DNA of 64,000 nucleotides from Toxorhynchites rutilus septentrionalis (lineage: Eukaryota; Arthropoda; Insecta; Diptera; Culicidae), in the NCBI RefSeq assembly GCF_029784135.1, contig NC_073745.1:112024716-112088715 (forward strand), in the 5' to 3' direction. The position numbers were made by a program, and so were the translations under genes. Position 1 is the stretch's first letter. The number at the start of each line of letters is the position of its first letter. Below are positions 1-11,700 of the stretch, piece by piece. Under the pieces are notes generated by a model, which worked only from the letters and a program-made list of their open reading frames with translations, was not told the origin of the DNA and did not search any database.

Positions 1-78
1 ATTTTGATCCTTTTGCTGCGGACCCGGTCGCGTTGTTATTGTTTAGTTTTGTAGTTTTTGTTGTATGTTAAATAAAGT

Positions 79-232
79 TTTTTTTTTTTTCTGTATTATA
101 GTGACTTTCAACGCTTCTGGCTGGTTCGTCACTTTTACCTTCCATTTTGGAAGAATGTCGGGAGTGAGAATTGAACTCGTGATCTTGAGCGTGAGAAGTA
201 TGGATGTTACCTCCACGCCAGATCGGCTCCAC
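79..232 (-). mobile_element. Short tRNA-derived SINE (154 bp) with 13-bp target duplications
   Basis: Read on the minus strand, the unit starts at 232 with a tRNA-like head. It has an A-box-like stretch (TGGCGTGGAGG) and a B-box-like stretch (GAGTTCAATTC), a short body, and a poly(A) tail seen as the T run near 79-90. The 13-bp sequence TGTTAAATAAAGT lies directly on both sides (66-78 and 233-245), which is the mark of LINE-driven insertion. SINEs of this kind are transcribed by RNA polymerase III and copied by a partner LINE. I do not recognise the family name. Confidence 0.8.
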
Positions 233-341
233 TGTTAAATAAAGTGTTTAAATCAAAATTTTGTGTTTTTTTTATGTGTTCGGCCTGGGCCGTAACACCC
301 ATCAAAAACTCTGAGTAGTATTAAGATATTGACAAGTTCTG

Positions 342-844
342 CATCACAAAATGTTGGTCATGATAAGCTCTAAAAGTCGTCCCAAGACAATTCTGATGTA
401 GAGGTTGAAATATAAAAGTTAGAGCATAAACCCCGTTGTGTTCATGGTGACCCTAACGCAACTTAGATAGAAAACGCTATAAACAACTTTATGGAAGATC
501 TTTATTCTCTGGACAAAAACTGTCTTCGACAAAGTTGTTACATATGATAGGGCGCTCATTCTCATGTCGTCAAAAATAGGATGACCAAAATTTTCGATGA
601 AATAAAAAATCTAACTTTCTTATCTTTATAGATAGAGGTAATTATAGTTCGACAATGTTTTAGCCTCAGTTATTTTAAGTAACTTTGTAGAACAAAGTTT
701 TATTATATCTCTTGAAATATCCGATCTAGCTTTTCATTCTAAGTTTCATTACGGTGACCAAGTTCTATCTTGGATTTTTTGCTCTAACTTTTGTATTCCG
801 AATCCTACATCAAAATTGACTTCATGATCTTATAGTTTTTGATG
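342..844. repeat. Imperfect foldback repeat, MITE-like
   Basis: An arm at about 342-465 reappears inverted at about 748-844. Both arms share blocks such as AAAAGTTAGAGCA, CATGA and GGTGACC in the same order, with substitutions and small gaps between them. No coding capacity is visible between the arms. It could be an old non-autonomous DNA transposon, but I could not define exact ends or a target duplication. Confidence 0.45.
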
Positions 845-845
845 T

Positions 846-3053
846 AAAATTATTTTTTTTGTAAATATGGGTCAAAGAATGAAATGTAGGAAATTGTTTC
901 ATTTTTCATCAAGAACATCAAACATATTTTAAAAAAATCATTAACAAAAATAGAAAATTAAAATTCATTATTCTCGAAAACATATTCTTTTCAAATTCTC
1001 AAAAACTAAAGTTCAAACATAATTAGGATTAGATGTAATTTTTTTAAAAAATGACATGGAAAAGTTGTTGTCAGAAAAAACAAATCCCTGTAAAAGTACA
1101 CATCTTCCGATGTATGGATGATTTATTGCTTGTTGCTTGGGCTGTTCATATAATTTTTTAAGAATTCATAAAATACGTTTTGAAGAAAATGATTTTTTTA
1201 TTTTTAAAATATTTTATTTTGTGAGTGTAATATTTTATTTTTTTCATTTTTGTCATGAAAATTCTAATTATTACTTACATTTTATTCATTGATCAGTGTT
1301 CTGTAGGTTTCTTAGTTTTTGAGTTAAAATTTGTTGTATAAATTAAGGAAAAAAAAACTTTTGCCCTTCTAGTAGCCTGTATTAATAAAATGACCAATGT
1401 CTTTACACCCACAACGTTTCATGCAATATTGAATGGTGATGCCACCTGCCAAGAGGAGTTGGGATAAAATTCGTCTATTCTCTAATGGGGAAAGCCTGTG
1501 CAAATTTCGTCCAAATTGAAGATGAGCGAGTCTGATCGTTCAGTCATTTAACTCTCCTGTTATCCGAAATTGATCTCGTCGTAACATCTCTTCTCCCAAG
1601 TCGTACCAATGCGATGGTCCGTGCCTCGGCACATGTTAGTAAGCTAGTAAGTAAACCGCAAACGGTTACATACAGTTCGAGCCAAAAGGTCGATGGAACC
1701 AAAAAGACCGAACGCCGTCCCATCCCGCTAAAGAAGCCATATTCGCACAAGTGCAAAGTGCAAGATAGGTTATGCAATGTGAAAATTACATAACAATTTA
1801 TGGCCGAAAGAAATCGTAGATGCACTCTATATGCGCATACACACCCTCACTCTCCGTCTCTATGTCGGCTGCGCGAGAATGGTGTGAGATGCGTTTGCAG
1901 GGGAATCTTCCGCATCCAGAGTTATGAACCAAGTGGTGACTCCAAGATCTGGCCGAAGATCCGTTGTTCACTTGGGTTTCGCGAGATAGAAACCCAGAAA
2001 AGAATGAACCGGCAATTTGCGCATATTTATATTGTAGGATGTGCACACTTGCCTATTTGTCCCGGGCCGCAAATTCAATGGAACTAATTGTACCCGCGTT
2101 TCGCGTCCGCAACGGCGACGGGACACCAAATCGAGCCGCAATATGTGACCACGGAATCGTTTCACTTCGGCGAGACCGCGAGCGAGCGGTCGGCGGAGAC
2201 GACGGGTGAAGGCGGTACCAATAATTGCCATTGTGTTAATTGAAGTTTGTGGTCAGAGACCAAAGTGGTTTGCGAGCCCGATGCACTTCTGAGGGCCACC
2301 GTAGCCCCTAGATAGCAGTCGCTATGTTTGGAACCTCGGCCTGCCGATGGAAATATTTTCCATCGGACACCATCATCTATTTATGCTCTGTGTGGACAAT
2401 AATAATACGGCGGAACGATGCGGAGACCATCAGCGGTTGCATCCGAGGAAGAGAAAAGTGCGCATTTTCCTGCCGACTGACCTAAAAAGTTGTCGTCGGC
2501 TGGAATAGAAGTCGATATGAAGGCGGCGACCTTAAAAGCTGTCTTATGGCATGTAAACATTGACAAAGGGTGTGCTCCTGGATTGTGCCCAAGCGTTGCA
2601 ACGCAACAAGTAAAATGCATTTACATGCAAGCTATCAATGTGGCAAAACAGTACCGGAAAAGACACAGACATAACGGAAGTATAATGCTGCGCGGCCAAC
2701 AGCAATGCGTCGCTTGCTCGAAAATAATCTTTTCAAACCTTTTGTTGGCAATTATGCAGGCATCATTAAACATCTCATGATTTCTATTACCCTCATAATC
2801 ATAATAATTAATCACCTCTCTCTGCTTGACACTTCACCACTTCAGGACAGCAAAAAACATAACAACAACCACTTCTCAAAAGTAGTTCACACAACACAAA
2901 AACTTCCACACGCCATTCATTGGCAGTTGACCTTTTTTCTTGCCCAATTCGATACGAACCGTTGCATGTAAATACGGCGACGAGTTCTCGACTCCGCGCG
3001 AAAGGATCCCTCTCTCATTGTGCTGCGATTTAATTTCCTCAACCGGCTAACAT

Positions 3054-3095
<42 letters not shown>

Positions 3096-4500
3096 CAAGG
3101 GACAAAGAGAACCAAGTCGCAGGCTTTTAAATATTTGTCCGTATACTTGACTTGATTTCACCCCGTCGGACCCATCGAACCCATCTCTCAACAGTATGAT
3201 GTGCTGATTTCATACGAAAAGAAGATCACGGAACCCTTTTTTCGACCGTTTTTTTTTATTTCCGTTCGTCACCTTTTTTCGGGGTTTTCTCTTGCTTCGC
3301 GGATGCGTTGTCTTTCAGCAACTTCTTCAAAGTCATCCCGAGCGGGGTGAGCATGTACCTACAGGGTTGTATGTAAATTCGTTCGGAGCTGTCCATTGTT
3401 CTGGATCGCTCCTTGGCTGCACGCGAACCCGACGCCGAACACGATGATCAATGAGTTCGAATTTGTTCAACTTTTTGAGGTTATGAACCGATTTTGAAGG
3501 GATGTGATTCTTTGAGAATCTGACCAGCAACTGCGGCTGTAATTCTGAGAGTCTTGTTCGTCAAATATATAATCTCCATACAGCGTTTTTACAGCGCCGA
3601 TCAATTGAAAATCGTAACAAAAATCATCTCGATGAATTAATCGAAAGAAGTTGAATGATCGATTATTTCGCTTTCTTCACTACAACTTCCGTACTTTCCG
3701 AAAATTGAACAATAAACGAATACGGCCCTCATGCAAGATGAACATTGGTGGTAACTACTTCAGATTGTCAGAAGATAGCCAAACTGATTCAAGTGTTCAA
3801 AGAGCTTCTCGTAGTTCCAGGAATGCCAGGAGAATCCGGGTTGGCCATATTGTGACTTTCCATAGATCCAATGTTTTAGTGTTGTTGAAGTAATTTTTTT
3901 TGTTGAAATTGCGTTTTAGTAAGGTTCACCATGTCTTCGTTACTCCTTCTTAATTAACTCAATCAGCCTTAATTAATTAACCATCAAGTTTATAAAAACT
4001 TAACAACAGTTCTGACTATTTCTTTCGACTTTTTCAAACAATACGAAAAGAAATATTTGATCAAGTCAAGAAGGAACGCCTTATTGAAACCTTCTGAAGC
4101 AGGCCTCTCCTCTTCAAGTTCTTCGAGTTCTTAACATCTTTACATTCTTAACATCTGATTCCCTATTCTAATTGCTACTTCAATTCCCACAACCTCAAAT
4201 GTCCTGAAAAGTACTGACAATGCTGAAATGACAATATTTTATCATCATTAGGACTTGTCTCGTTCGGACATTGGACATTGGCTCGAGTCTCCAGTCTAAT
4301 TTTAGGTGATTTAAGTACATATGAAGCATATGGAGAGGCATCATTTTAACAATATGTCTTCTTCCTCGTGTAGAATTATGTTCTCTGGAGTTGGAGTCGA
4401 TGCGTTACCTAGTTTCCACAACCTTATAAAAGGTTAGGCCGCGATGGACGAACTTGAAGCCCTCCAGAGATTGATATAACTTGAATAGACTAGAAATTTA
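846..4500. other. Intergenic or intronic DNA with no supported gene
   Basis: About 850-1500 is very AT-rich. About 1500-4500 has more balanced, unique-looking composition. All reading frames are short, with no recognisable domain. A perfect 10-bp inverted repeat with a 3-base centre lies at 2344-2366, and a CA microsatellite at about 3052-3092. I see no transposon ends here. Confidence 0.6.
3052..3092. repeat. CA dinucleotide microsatellite
   Basis: About 20 uninterrupted CA units. No function is implied; length may be polymorphic. Confidence 0.95.
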
Positions 4501-4523
4501 ACGGGCGTTAAGAGCGAGGATGA

Positions 4524-4964
4524 AGGATCATGAGTTCAAAACTCAGGACCCTCATTGACCATCTTTGTGTTGTTACAGAATAGCTACGTCCACGCAACAA
4601 TCATCAGCGATGGAGATCGATCCACGGTCGAAATAAGATCGATTCATCTATACAACTGCTCTGCTCTGCAAGACACATCGGGCTGCTGTTCTATAAATAA
4701 CTCAACAATGATCATTCAACTGTCTCCGCTGTCCGGTGGTCCAACTGGATAATGGAACAACAGAAAGAATACTCTTACGCCTAAATGGCTACTGTGTGAA
4801 TGTACCATATGTAATGGTATAGAAGGAATACTGGCGAATGGCAACTGTGTAATGTGCTAATTATTTTAGATATATGATAACCATGTGACATGTACACGAT
4901 TAAAATTCGGCTCTGTTACAGCTAAAATGCTAATGAGCCTTAAATAAATAAATGGGATAAAAAA
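4524..4964 (+). mobile_element. Feilai-like tRNA-derived SINE, 5'-truncated
   Basis: The body is the same as the SINEs at 36186-36682 and 42960-43450. It has the B-box region (GAGTTCAAAACTC), the segment around ATCATCAGCGATGGAGATCG, and a 3' end near TAATGAGCCTTAAATAAATA followed by an A-rich tail. The first ~60 bp with the A box are missing, so this copy is promoter-dead. The 14-bp duplication AAGAGCGAGGATGA flanks it at 4510-4523 and 4965-4978. That makes it a truncated insertion and not a later deletion. The name Feilai comes from memory of Aedes SINEs and is unverified. Confidence 0.8.
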
Positions 4965-4978
4965 AAGAGCGAGGATGA

Positions 4979-5862
4979 TTTATGAACTATTCTAGCAAAT
5001 GGTTATTCTAATTAACGTGACGAATGAATACAAATATCTCTTCATTCAATCTGACTTCAATCCATGTCAAGTTTTAAAATCGGTAGATTATGATAGGTGA
5101 TTAGTCGTTGGAAGGTGTGCATGCCAATGAATTCTGAGAATATCCGGCATCCAAAAATCTGAGTTTTTATTTGCGAATGCGAAACTGCGTGAATCCTCAT
5201 GTGTGCATAAAGCAAATAAAGGATTGCATTTTGGGGAGAAATAAGCACATTTTAAATAATTAACGATGATTAAATTTTCCGTTTGGAATAAGTATATTTT
5301 AATAGAGAATAAAGGTTGTCTACAAAGAATCTTAAACAGATTTTTTTTCTGGTAAGGATTTTCTACTACAATGAGTACTACGAATTTAAATATGCAAAGA
5401 ACATCAATCAATTATTTGCTTTCAAGATTATACTGACTAACTGTCTTCAGTGATGATAATACAAAAATTTCAAGTTTCGCCCTCTCTGTACATCCGAGAT
5501 AATTTCGCTTTAAACGCTGGATTACTTTCCATTTCAACTATTTATGAAAAAATCCAAATTTACTAATTACAACCATTTTTGATCCGAGGTTCAAGTCAGA
5601 CTATTGAGGAGTTCTTGAAATGCAAATAGCCGGTCAGAAAATATTGTTGGAGTATATAAAATATCTTTCGATGAATCTTCTGAGAGTAACAGCTCAGCAC
5701 CGAAACGAATCAAATGAGATAAAACTAAATCAAACATTACAAGTGAAACTCACGACACCTTTTGGGACTGCTTCAACGAAGTGGCAAATGAAAATAGTAG
5801 TCAGCGTCGCGTTAAGAAATAAAATCCCATTGTTAAGGAAATCGACTGTTATATTATTAGGT
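4979..5862. other. AT-rich DNA, nothing recognised
   Basis: No reading frame here has a recognisable motif, and I see no repeat ends. Confidence 0.6.
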
Positions 5863-5978
5863 CAGCGTCACACCTAACATGCCGGGGGTTCGGGTTCGAT
5901 TCCCGTTCTGGTCGGGGGAGTTTTTCGTTAAAGAAATATCACCTCCGACTTGCACTGTGGTCACGAGTATTCTAGAGT
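5863..5978 (+). mobile_element. Fragment of a GAA-tailed tRNA-derived SINE
   Basis: The stretch from AACATGCCGGG through the B box (GGTTCGATTCCC) and GTTCTGGTCGGGG to TATTCTAGAG matches the SINEs at 8094-9214 and 39306-39580. The A box and the 3' half with its GAA tail are absent. It is a partial, non-mobile remnant. Confidence 0.75.
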
Positions 5979-6343
5979 ATTGGACACCACCCTTCTAAAT
6001 TTTTTAAACCTTGTGGCAACTATCCAAAATCACAATTTTAATTCTTAGATAACCAATTTTTTTAAGAAGGGCGCATCCAACATATTCGACCTTTTTATAG
6101 GTAAAATCAAATCAATGAACTAACATTTTAAATACACCGTTCAAAAATCTAACTCGAAAATTTAGTTCAATATTGAAACTCAAAAACATATCCCCTTCTA
6201 TTTTTTTTAAATATATCTTCATTAGAATTATAATATTTGAAATATATATTGAAAAAAATATTGACGTACAGTGGTGTCAAAATGAAGATATAGAAAAAAT
6301 CAGAAAAATAATATTTTCGTTTTTTATAGTCCCACACAGCACC

Positions 6344-6622
6344 AACAATTCGGCCGAAAAGTTTATAAGGTAACACAGTCAAACTATTTTTTTTGCAAAA
6401 TTCAATTTTATTATTCAATATAATTGCCTTCGAGGGAGATACAACGATTATAGCGATCTTGCAACTTTTCGATACCATTTTTATAGTACTTTTTAGGTAT
6501 CTCCAAAATAGGCCTTAGTTTCGGTAATCACTTCATCGTCGGTCTTAAATTAAATTGCACACATGCAGATTCTAGAGGCGCCATCTAGACGTCAACCTTA
6601 TGAACTTTTCAGCCGAACTGTT
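6344..6622 (-). mobile_element. Internally deleted mariner-type element
   Basis: Two inverted ends, AACAATTCGGCCGAAAAGTT at the left and the complement of AACTTTTCAGCCGAACTGTT at the right, enclose only about 280 bp. The minus strand between about 6500 and 6418 encodes a mariner-like transposase C-terminus (LQDRYNRCISLEGNYIE, then stop). A deletion has therefore removed most of the transposase. No clean TA duplication is visible at the ends, so they may be eroded. Confidence 0.7.
6418..6500 (-). pseudogene. Mariner transposase, C-terminal remnant
   Basis: The minus strand reads KYYKNGIEKLQDRYNRCISL followed by EGNYIE and a stop. This is the usual last segment of mariner transposases, downstream of the catalytic aspartates. 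The catalytic core is absent. It sits next to the left inverted end of the 6344-6622 element, as expected for a 3' coding end. Confidence 0.7.
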
Positions 6623-7262
6623 ACTCTATATAATTTTTTTTCTTAAATTAAAGGTGTTCCCAATAAAACATCGAAACAGAAATTGAAATTAAGCTAAAAA
6701 CATTTTTAATAAAAAAATCAAATTTTGAATAAGATTTTCTAACGGTGTATTCAAAATGTTATTTTTTAAAATATTCCATTGATTTTCCAACATCTTTACC
6801 GTACATTATATTTTAATCAGATATCAGTATTCCGAGTTATGATTTTTCACAAAGAAGGGTCAATGATTCAAGATACACTTTTCTAAAAAAAATCTGTCGT
6901 AAATAAAATACCACCATGCAACCAAACAATGATTCCAAAAAAAAAATTGCGGTGTTTCGAGGCAACGGCCGATTGATTTGTCGTGGAATTGCTCTATAAT
7001 CCGTAAGCATCGTTCTTACATTTAGAAATTCGTTTTCCATTTTTGTAAACATTTGCACCTTCCGATTTGCAACTGGCACGGAATCTTTGTTCCACATTTT
7101 CATCTCATAGATTAAAATTGACCATTTAGCAAACAAAATATGTTCACCTATTTGAACAGGAAGTTTTTTTTTTCACCAATGCTACTTTGAATATCTGACC
7201 TTTTAGGAATGAAATTAAATATAATCCATATATTGTGTATCTTCTAATATATATAGAATGTA

Positions 7263-7798
7263 CAGGCAAACCTATTTTGTGCGGGGGATAGGGACCGCAA
7301 TAAAAAAATCGTGCAAAACTTCACCAGTAGCTTTAAAAACCGTGTCCGGTACACATTTTGGAAAAAAAAATTTTGCGCGGTAGATAGGGACCGCATAAAA
7401 AAAGTTCCCCCAAGAAAATAGCTCAAATCTACACCGTTCATCGTTCAATTTCTTTTTGTTTCCCTGCTATGGATGGGACAGTTTGCCTTTTCGGTTGCGC
7501 GTGGCTGTGTTTTGCTTTTAGTTGCATGTCGAAACGTGTTGCTGTTACAAATCATGTCATGCAGAAACTTAGAAAAACTTAGAGCATTTGATGGGAGGAG
7601 GGGAATGATTTAAGAAATGGATAATTGAGACGCAAATATTCTTTTTTCACACTGAAATGCATATAAACCTTCGAAAAAACTAAATGGACGATAACTTCGT
7701 CAACTATGCTTCTTTTCAAATCGCACAACTATGCTTCAAAAAAATCGCACAAGAAAACCGCACAGGAACAGAAAACCGCACAAAAACAGGTTTTACTG
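7263..7798. mobile_element. 536-bp MITE with TA target duplication
   Basis: The left end starts CAGGCAAACCTATTTTGTGC and the right end is the complement of a closely similar sequence (CAGTAAAACCTG, then TTTTTGTGCGG). TA dinucleotides flank both ends (7261-7262 and 7799-7800). Subterminal copies of GTGCGG/CCGCAC recur inside both ends. There is no coding potential. CAG termini plus TA duplication fit a non-autonomous Tc1/mariner or pogo-type element. Confidence 0.8.
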
Positions 7799-7802
7799 TA
7801 TA

Positions 7803-8045
7803 GGAGTACCGATTAGTTTCTTCGGTTTTTATTAAAAATCAATGCTTCATTCTACAAAAAACAGTTACAAATTTAATTTTCAAAATATTTCCCATCGCTA
7901 ACAACAACTTTTTCCCATCTTTCTGGCAATTCACGGATCCCTTTGCGGAAACAATCGGCCGGTTCGTCGGCTAACCACGAATCGATACCATTTTTGACTT
8001 CATTTGGTAATCCTATGTACGGATGATGTTGATGAGCTATTTTAT
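7803..8045 (-). pseudogene. Second mariner-type transposase fragment (C-terminus)
   Basis: The minus strand reads NEVKNGIDSWLADEPADCF, then RKGIRELPERWEKVVVSDGK, then YFEN and a stop. The pattern G-I-x-x-L-P-x-R-W-x-K-V-V-x-x-x-G-x-Y-F is typical of the end of mariner-group transposases. Only the last ~70 residues are present and the catalytic residues are missing. The adjacent MITE (7263-7798) lies just past its 3' end. Confidence 0.7.
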
Positions 8046-8093
8046 TATGAATGAATTTCTCATTAGAAATAATTGCTTTTTTAGGATAGCAAA

Positions 8094-9214
8094 TGTGACC
8101 CGTGGCCGAGTGGCTAGCGTCTCACATTATCATGCCGGGTGTTCGGGTTCGATTCCCGTTCTGGCCGGGGGATTTTTCATCAGAGAAATTTCCGTCGACT
8201 CGCACTGTGGTCACCAGTCTTCAGAATGCAACTCGGTGCTGATACGCAACAAGATTTTTGTACCCAGTTGAGCTCCCACTCCTTGCGCACACATGGGCTC
8301 TGGCGAATGAGCACGCTCCGAAACACAGAAGAAATGTTTGGTTGTTAGCGCCGTGTGCGCAAGCCCAGTTTTAAGCTGAGTTTTACGCTGAAATTTGCGC
8401 CGTGCTTACGCGCCGTGCTGCGCGCTTGAATCTGGATTGCTCTCTCTGTTGAGATATTTTTTCTCTCTGGATTGCTCTCTCTGTTGATAATATTTTTTGG
8501 ACAACTCACGATCAGAATTGAGTTCATCAAAATGCGTGAATTTAATGGTTTAGCTATGTAAATCCGATACAAATGGTGAGCAAGCATGATGTTTACAATA
8601 TTTATAAGTGTTGTAATCCAGAAAAGGTCTGAATACATGCCAAATAATCATCTGGTGATCGATTAAAAGTTAGCTCGAATGAGGGGCGCATTGACACAAA
8701 TAGAAGGTGTATTTTATAATCCTTTAAAACATGTGATTTCGTAAAAATATACTATCAAACTACTATAAATCATGTAAAAGGCAATTTCATTTATATGTGT
8801 CGAAACATTCGAAGGCCTTATTTGACACAGGAGCGCTGAATTAGAGCATTCAAAAAAGTGGGCAAACCATGATCATATTTTCGACTGGACAAACCAAGAT
8901 CATTTACCCTATTTGAATTTTGCACCGGGTACATTTTACGCTGTCGTGCTTATGAATTTTGTGCTCTTCGCACCAAGATAGAATACGAGTTTTCTTTGAG
9001 CGCGCGCTGATGAAAATTCAACTCAAGCGCAGCGCTGCGTTTGTTTTCTGAGGACTGGTGGTCACGTGTATTCTAGAGTTTGCCCCTCGGAATACATTCA
9101 AGGCGTGTTATTTGGCTTAAAAAATCTCAACTAAGTATTAATAAATGACGCTAGCTAATGCATACGTTGAGACGGCAAAAGTTCCACAGGGAACGTTGAC
9201 GCCATTCAAGAAGA
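8094..9214 (+). mobile_element. GAA-tailed tRNA-derived SINE, split by a hAT-type MITE
   Basis: The head at 8094-8214 has an A box (TGGCCGAGTGGCTAGCG) and a B box (GGTTCGATTCCC). The tail resumes at 9066-9214 (GTGTATTCTAGAG ... GCCATTCAAGAAG). The 11-bp duplication AGGATAGCAAA flanks the whole unit at 8083-8093 and 9215-9225. The middle is a later DNA-transposon insertion. Without it the SINE would be about 270 bp, matching the copy at 39306-39580. Confidence 0.85.
8215..9057. mobile_element. 843-bp non-autonomous hAT-type element
   Basis: The ends are inverted: CAGTCTTCAGAA at the left and TTCTGAGGACTG at the right. The 8-bp sequence GTGGTCAC is duplicated at 8207-8214 and 9058-9065. It fits the hAT preference nTnnnnAn. 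The interior has no transposase frame. It contains two near-identical copies of CTCTCTGGATTGCTCTCTCT in tandem (about 8420-8500) and GC-rich subterminal stretches rich in GCGC. It is mobilised in trans, if at all. Confidence 0.85.
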
Positions 9215-9599
9215 AGGATAGCAAAAATTGGTCGAATAGGGCGGATACCGGATAGTTACCGGGTATCCGTTTCATCTGCAGTATTGATGTATTAAATCTT
9301 TTTAATGTAAATTTTTGGTGACTCAGAAAACGGACGATGGTGGAAATTCTATTGAAGCATTTTAAAAAAGCTAATTTGGAAATTTTTGGAACTAAATCTC
9401 AAAAGAGTAATGAAAAACATATCGCAAATAAATCAAGAAATTTTTCTCATTTATTTGAGCACTGAAAATGGGATTTTTCTTGTAACGTGACAGATTTTCA
9501 GTTTTCTCATTTTACAAAAAGAAATGGCTTGATAATAAACAAAAATAATCATTCCGAACACTTAGATTCTGCGGAAGGCTTCGAAACGCTCCAGCAATT

Positions 9600-11530
9600 C
9601 TCAATTATGTTTGAGTTTGACAGTAAAAAGGAAAATAACAATATAACAGCAGAGAAATTCAACAATTTTTTTCAGTGTGGAAGAAATCCAATGGTATTGT
9701 AGCTCCATCAAATCGACTGAGTTTTGTTTTCCCTGACATGTCTTCATAATTGAGATGCTTTAAAACTATCAACATGGAAACTCTTAGGAAGGTAGTAATG
9801 GATTTGAAAAACTGTGCAGGTGTTATCAATAGATTATTATGAATATCAATAAAACCGTATTAGTAGATGCATTTGATCTAATCAAAGAAAATCTACTATA
9901 TATAATAAACGAATCGATGCTTCGTGGCAAATGCCCTCATAGTTGGAAGAAATCTGTTGTCATACCGATTCCAAAAAATCCGTCCAAGACAAAAGACCGG
10001 AGACCAGTTAATATGTTGTCATTATACGAAAAGATCCTCGAAATCGTTATCAAAGACCAACTGTTGGAACATATAACGAAAAATGGAATTCTGGTGGAGG
10101 AACAGTCAAGGTTCAGGAAAAACCACTCTTATGAAACGGCTCTCAATTTATTACTCCTGAAATGGAAACAGGCTATAGAAACGAAGAAAATAGTATTGGC
10201 TGTATTCATTGACTTGAAGAGGGCTTTTAAAACAATAGATCGAATGAAATTACTCAATTTGATTTCCAATTATAATGTAACTGGACCTGTATTGAACTGG
10301 TTTGAAAGTTACCTGAACGGGCAAACACAAATCACTATTTACAGGGACAGTGAATCATCGGCGGGACCAGTGAATCTGGGTGTACCTCAAGGAAGTGTTC
10401 TAGGGCCACTGATTTTCTTGCTTTATATTAATGACATCAAACAGGTGTTAAATGACAGTGACGTAAACTTGTTTGCTGACGACACAGTGATATTCATTGT
10501 TGCTGAGACATTGCAAGATTGCTACGTCAAGATGAACCGTGAACTGCAAAACTTAGACGAATGGTTGAAATGGAACAAAACTTAAGTTAAACTTTAGCAA
10601 AACAAAGTATATGGTAGTATCGACACGCAATCTTGACAGTAATAGTCTTAGTATAACTATCGATGGGCAAACTGTGGAAAGAACGACATCAATCAAATAT
10701 CTTGGCGTTATTCTTGACGAAACGCTGCGCTTCGACGAACATATAAACTATACTATAAAGAAGGCAGCTCAAAAATATGGAGTGCTTTGTAGAATTAATC
10801 GATTCTTGACCTTTGAAAGTTAAATCACCATCTACAAAGTATTGATCGTTCCACATTTTGATTATTGTGCATCTGTGCTATTTCTCGCAAATAAGAGGCA
10901 AATGAAAAGAATGCAAATTGTTCAAAACAAGGCCATGCGCTTGATATTGAGATGCGATCGACTTACTCCACGAAGATTTATGCTTGAATGCCTACAATGG
11001 ATGTCAGTGGGACAGCGTATCAAATATTGCACTCTTACGTTCATATATAAGATGGTTAGCGGTATGACACCGAACTATTTACAAAACACGATAACGTATG
11101 GAAGAGATCTGCACCGATATAACACAAGACAAGGAACTGACCTCAGAACCATGAACTTTCGAATGTCATGTACCCAAAACTCAGTTTTTTATAAAGGATA
11201 TCGCCTGTATAACACATTACCAAATGTAGCAAAGCAAGTAACAAACATTCGAATATTCCGTAGTATTTGTAAAGAGTTTTTGAATCATGATTTAGATTTT
11301 TGACCCTGCATATAATTAATGTTAGTATGTAAGATGAAGTTTTAACGGATATTTGTATTTTCGTATCTTTAGATTATAATGATGATGGTTATTTTTTTTT
11401 ATTTTACCTGTAGACATTAACTTAAACAATACTTGTGAAATCTTCAATAGCTTGAGCCCACGCGCGTTAGCAAACATAGACAACTTGAGATAGAACATAT
11501 GCAAAAACAATTATTTTTTAATGAATGTAT
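9600..11530 (+). mobile_element. 5'-truncated CR1/Jockey-group LINE, degenerate
   Basis: Only the reverse transcriptase part and C-terminal region of a LINE remain, with a 3'UTR of about 220 bp. No endonuclease domain or ORF1 precedes it. Ends are approximate, because I could not find target duplications. Confidence 0.7.
9640..11303 (+). pseudogene. LINE reverse transcriptase, frameshifted
   Basis: RT motifs appear in order: KSVVIPIPKNPSKTKDRRPV, the region AVFIDLKRAFKTIDRMKLL with the first catalytic Asp, LGVPQGSVLGPLIFLLYIND, and the catalytic NLFADDTVIF. A frameshift near 10578 separates the palm from the thumb region (SIKYLGVILDETLRF). An in-frame stop at 10821-10823 separates that from the C-terminal part (VLIVPHFDYCASVLF ... 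RLYNTLPNV). Upstream of 9839 the frame is also broken. The catalytic DD is preserved but the protein cannot be made whole. The clade is CR1/Jockey group by overall pattern; finer placement needs a tree. Confidence 0.8.
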
Positions 11531-11700
11531 TCAAATGGGTTTAATGTGGAAACCTGAGGTAAGCTAGGGATAGCTCAATCGAAATACTTGTAAATTCATC
11601 TTCTCAACAGATAATTATATCAAGACTATTCTGCGTTGTGGCGGATCTCATTGAAGATTCAGGTTGACACGTTTATACCCCAGATTGAATGTAGGGTCCG
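11531..11700. other. Short unassigned spacer
   Basis: No gene or repeat end is recognised between the LINE 3' region and the tandem tRNA-like repeat. Confidence 0.5.

Noticed and set aside
1964..2231. Overlapping 80-95-codon frames on both strands
   Set aside because: Several mutually overlapping frames of equal length are expected in GC-richer non-coding DNA.
6173..6373. 66-codon plus-strand frame
   Set aside because: Low-complexity AT-rich frame that runs into the end of a mariner remnant.
8098..8170. Possible tRNA gene
   Set aside because: A and B boxes are present, but the cloverleaf is not complete and the unit carries a SINE body, GAA tail and target duplications.
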